Shown here piece after piece: positions 6,438 to 8,230 of a stretch of DNA of 8,230 nucleotides. This DNA comes from Actinoplanes liguriensis. GTDB taxonomy: Bacteria > Actinomycetota > Actinomycetes > Mycobacteriales > Micromonosporaceae. The translations under genes and the position numbers were made by a program. Location: the NCBI GenBank assembly GCA_000715855.1, contig KL571306.1, forward strand, positions 33,424-41,653, read 5' to 3'. Positions within the stretch are counted from its first letter, which is position 1, and each line of letters opens with the position of its first letter. Under the pieces are notes generated by a model, which was not told the origin of the DNA, did no database searches, and was given only the letters and a program-made list of their open reading frames with translations.

Positions 6438-6901
6438 GCGTGCACCTGATCTGGGCGGAGGCGCGGAACCGGGTGATCGGCGCCGGGGGCGGCATTCCGT
6501 GGCGGGTCCCCGGCGAGCAGGCGATCTTCAAGGAGCGGACGGCCGGCGCGACCATCGTGATGGGTCGCGCCACCTGGGACTCCCTGCCGCGCCGTCCGCT
6601 GCCCGGGCGGCGGAACGTGGTGCTCACCCGGGACGCTTCGTGGACGGCTGACGGGGCTGAGGCCGTACAGAATCAGGGTCTGATCGTCGAAGACGATTTC
6701 TGGGTCATCGGAGGGGCGGCTGTCTACGCAGCGTTCCTGCCGGTTGCGGACCACATCGTGCGGACGACGATCGACCTGGACGTGGAAGGCGACACCTACG
6801 CCCCCGAGCTCGGCCCGGAGTGGAAGGTGACCGCCTCCACCGATGGGATCACCGCGGCCAACGGTGTCCGTTACGTGGTCGAGGACCTACTTCGGGTCTA
6901 G
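6434..6901 (+). CDS. folA: Dihydrofolate reductase
   Basis: A 155-aa enzyme that reduces dihydrofolate to tetrahydrofolate with NADPH, renewing the cofactor spent by ThyA just upstream. It reads [20 protein letters not shown], then [16 protein letters not shown] (21-36), the NADPH-site phrases [12 protein letters not shown] (41-52) and [13 protein letters not shown] (55-67), and [18 protein letters not shown] (89-106). In the substrate-protonating position, D27 of E. coli, this protein has glutamate (E28 of WRVPGEQ), as vertebrate enzymes do. The start codon overlaps the thyA stop (ATGA, 6434-6437), so translation is probably coupled. The 3' end overlaps the convergent msrB by 15 bp. Slightly shorter than E. 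coli DHFR (159 aa) but apparently complete. Confidence 0.95.
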   Translation: MSVHLIWAEARNRVIGAGGGIPWRVPGEQAIFKERTAGATIVMGRATWDSLPRRPLPGRRNVVLTRDASWTADGAEAVQNQGLIVEDDFWVIGGAAVYAAFLPVADHIVRTTIDLDVEGDTYAPELGPEWKVTASTDGITAANGVRYVVEDLLRV

Positions 6902-7291
6902 CCGGATGGACAGGCTGTTCACACAGTGCCGCGTGTTCTTGTCGGTGAAGCCCTCACCGCGGAACACGTGGCCCAGGTGCCCGTCGCAGCGCGCGCACCG
7001 GATCTCCACCCGCACCATGCCGTGCGTGCGGTCCTCGATCTCCTTGACCGCGCCCGGGATCGCGTCGTCGAACGACGGCCAGCCGCAGTGCGAATCGAAC
7101 TTCGTCGAGCTCGGGTAGAGCTCGGCGCCGCAGCCACGGCAGTGATACATCCCCGCGGTCTTGGTGTCGACATACTCCCCGCTCCAGGCGGGCTCGGTGC
7201 CGGCCTGGCGGAGCACCCGGAACTCGGCCGGGTCGAGCCGGACCCGCCACTCGTCCTCGGTGGTGGGCAGGGTGGTCTCTTCAATTGCCAT
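6887..7291 (-). CDS. msrB: Peptide-methionine (R)-S-oxide reductase
   Basis: A 134-aa cytoplasmic repair enzyme that reduces the R-sulfoxide of methionine in proteins, recycled by thioredoxin. It shows the MsrB fold in full: EWRVRLDPAEFRVLRQAGTE (about 14-33), the two zinc-binding pairs CRGC (51-54) and CARC (99-102), SHCGWPSFDDAI (67-78), GHLGHVFRGEGF (104-115), and the catalytic cysteine C123 in [12 protein letters not shown] chose the ATG at 7289-7291 (MAIEETTLPTTEDEW) because the upstream open frame lacks family sequence. There is no Shine-Dalgarno; TACCTT (7299-7304) lies seven bases before the ATG. The gene converges on the dihydrofolate reductase gene with overlapping 3' ends and is divergent from the PH-like membrane protein gene. 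Confidence 0.96.
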   Translation of the reverse strand: MAIEETTLPTTEDEWRVRLDPAEFRVLRQAGTEPAWSGEYVDTKTAGMYHCRGCGAELYPSSTKFDSHCGWPSFDDAIPGAVKEIEDRTHGMVRVEIRCARCDGHLGHVFRGEGFTDKNTRHCVNSLSIRLDPK

Positions 7292-7298
7292 GCCATCA

Positions 7299-7304
7299 AA
7301 GGTA
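7299..7304 (-). promoter_or_regulatory. Putative -10 hexamer for msrB
   Basis: TACCTT on the minus strand fits TAnnnT and ends seven bases before the ATG at 7291, again close to leaderless geometry. No -35 consensus is evident. An out-of-frame ATG at 7296 lies between the hexamer and the start. Confidence 0.4.
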
Positions 7305-7311
7305 CGTCGCA

Positions 7312-7335
7312 CCGGGCGTGCGGCGGTGCGCCCGG
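7312..7335. other. Inverted repeat in the msrB divergent interval
   Basis: CCGGGCG (7312-7318) and CGCCCGG (7329-7335) are perfect 7-bp arms around a 10-nt loop, in the 63-bp interval between msrB and the plus-strand membrane protein gene. It lies just upstream of the msrB -10 candidate, where an operator could sit, but in such GC-rich DNA a dyad of this size may be chance. Confidence 0.3.
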
Positions 7336-7354
7336 CCGGGCCGTTGAGCCGTCT

Positions 7355-7840
7355 ATGGAAGCTGCATCCCCGACGTTCCGGCCGACCTTCCAGCAGGCAT
7401 TCGGCCACGGCCTCTATCTCGGTGCGCTGAGCGCCGTGGCGAGCGTCACGACGGGGGTGATCGCGACCATGATCTGGCCCGGGCCCGAGAGCCCGCCGGC
7501 CTGGTCGTGGGCGCTGCTGGTGCTCGGGCCGCTGCTGCTCGGGGTGGTGCTCGGGATCATGACCGGCCGGCGCACCGGGGTCGAGGTCGGGAGCCGCGAG
7601 ATCCGTACGTCGTCGCTGCTCGGCGAGGGGGAGGTGCCCTGGAACCGGGTGGTCGACCTGCGTGCCGAGCGGCGCGGGCGGCGCAACGTGGTCTCGGTCT
7701 ACCTGGACTCCGGCGCCAGCGTGCAGCTCACGGCGCCGTACAGCGGGGGACTCTTCGCCGCTGACCCGCAGTTCGAGCTGAAAGTGTTTGCTTTGTCTCA
7801 TTTATGGCGTAGTCACCGATTTGGTGGTCTTCCGGGGTGA
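7355..7840 (+). CDS. Two-helix membrane protein with PH-like domain
   Basis: A 161-aa protein with two hydrophobic segments, about residues 19-41 and 50-69, forming a hairpin, followed by a cytoplasmic-type domain. That domain begins GVEVGSREIRTSSLLGEGEV and contains PWNRVVDLRAERRGRRNVVSVYLDSGASVQL, then APYSGG and DPQFELKVFALSHLW. The order of a buried-strand W-x-x-V, an Arg-rich strand and a final amphipathic helix resembles bacterial PH domains of the mycobacterial CFP-6 type; this is fold-level resemblance, and the function is unknown. The ATG at 7355 is chosen because the upstream frame is antisense to msrB. No strong ribosome site is visible (only a GAG at 7346-7348). An orphan gene, divergent from msrB. 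Confidence 0.75.
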   Translation: MEAASPTFRPTFQQAFGHGLYLGALSAVASVTTGVIATMIWPGPESPPAWSWALLVLGPLLLGVVLGIMTGRRTGVEVGSREIRTSSLLGEGEVPWNRVVDLRAERRGRRNVVSVYLDSGASVQLTAPYSGGLFAADPQFELKVFALSHLWRSHRFGGLPG

Positions 7841-7884
7841 TGACGCGCCGGGGTTCCTTTTCGGGTAAAACCGGCAATTCCCGC

Positions 7885-7890
7885 TAAGCT
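7885..7890 (+). promoter_or_regulatory. Putative -10 hexamer for the secreted-protein gene
   Basis: TAAGCT fits TAnnnT and lies in the most AT-rich part of the 100-bp gap between the PH-like gene and the ATG at 7941. Transcription from about 7897 would leave a leader of roughly 44 nt. No convincing TTGACA-type -35 box is seen. Confidence 0.35.
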
Positions 7891-7940
7891 CGCGTGCGAC
7901 GATGCAAATGTCACTAACAGCAACAGAACGGATACTCCTC

Positions 7941-8230
7941 ATGAGCTTTGTTCGTCGGCTGGCCCTGGGTCTCCCCGCGGCCGGCGTTGCCGCCCTCGCC
8001 GCGCTCGCACTCTCGTCGCCGGCCCCCGCGGCCACCGGCGACGTCGAGACCGGGCAGCCGGCCGTGACGGCCAGCCCCGACCGGGGCGCGGCCGGATACG
8101 GCGCCGAGCAGCCGGCCACCACGGCCCCGACCGCGACCGTCGTGACGACCACCGTGCCCGCGGCCACCACCACCGCGCCGCCCGCCGCCACGACCACGCC
8201 GCCGCCGGCGGCCACGACGAGCCCGGCCAC
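7941..8230 (+). CDS. Secreted Thr/Pro/Ala-rich protein, 3' end cut by window
   Basis: The frame opens at ATG 7941 and runs off the window after 96 full codons. The N-terminus MSFVRRLALGLPAAGVAALA continues into a hydrophobic stretch and ends SSPAPAATGD, a typical Sec signal peptide: positively charged start, about 20 hydrophobic residues, and an A-x-A-type cleavage site near residue 30. The mature part begins DVETGQPAVTASPD and turns into a low-complexity Thr/Pro/Ala-rich stretch (repeats of AATT and PPAATT type from about residue 60), as in mucin-like stalks or linkers of secreted or cell-wall proteins. No domain is visible yet, so the function cannot be named. No Shine-Dalgarno better than GGA at 7930-7932 is seen. 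The antisense frame over the same region is a shadow. Confidence 0.7.
   Translation, partial: MSFVRRLALGLPAAGVAALAALALSSPAPAATGDVETGQPAVTASPDRGAAGYGAEQPATTAPTATVVTTTVPAATTTAPPAATTTPPPAATTSPA

Noticed and set aside
8166..8230. Tandem repeat or CRISPR-like array at the right end
   Set aside because: The repetition follows Thr/Pro/Ala codons in an open frame after a signal peptide; there are no constant repeats with unique spacers.

Overview
This is a very GC-rich stretch of chromosome from an actinomycete. The GTG starts, the strong G/C preference at third codon positions, and a hemE-cgoX-hemQ cluster of the coproporphyrin-dependent haem pathway point to Actinobacteria. The protein wording suggests Micromonosporaceae (Actinoplanes/Micromonospora type); that family assignment is inference from memory, not a search. 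Almost everything here is housekeeping: haem synthesis, thymidylate/folate metabolism and redox repair. No prophage, transposase, CRISPR array, tRNA or rRNA was seen.

Layout. Positions 1-355 contain no convincing gene. They hold an imperfect palindromic repeat (1-123) and then a G-rich, quadruplex-prone stretch. A DUF3000 gene (356-928, minus) is divergent from hemE (1011-2045, plus). Next come the protoporphyrinogen/coproporphyrinogen oxidase gene (2134-3475), which is split by a frame change near 2500, and hemQ/chdC (3472-4176), which overlaps it by four bases. An ElaA-type acetyltransferase (4163-4618, minus) converges on hemQ and overlaps its 3' end. Plus-strand genes follow: a small CBM48-like protein (4702-4956), a WrbA-type flavoprotein (5022-5627), thyA (5640-6437) and a dihydrofolate reductase gene (6434-6901). 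msrB (6887-7291, minus) converges on the reductase gene, again with overlapping ends. A two-helix membrane protein with a PH-like domain (7355-7840) and the start of a secreted Thr/Pro/Ala-rich protein (7941 to the window end) close the window.

How the genes work together. HemE makes coproporphyrinogen III, CgoX oxidises it to coproporphyrin III, a ferrochelatase not in this window inserts iron, and HemQ/ChdC decarboxylates coprohaem to haem b. ThyA makes dTMP and converts methylene-THF to dihydrofolate; the coupled DHFR regenerates THF.

Points most worth a second look: (1) the cgoX reading frame is broken, and about 15-25 residues seem to be missing at the break; (2) the left-edge repeat has three copies of an ATAACCACG core; (3) several genes without a Shine-Dalgarno sequence have an A-x-x-x-T type -10 hexamer ending exactly 6-7 nt before the start codon, which suggests leaderless mRNAs; (4) both convergent gene pairs overlap by 14-15 bp, leaving no room for terminators between the coding regions. 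I did not find an evidently new multi-gene system.
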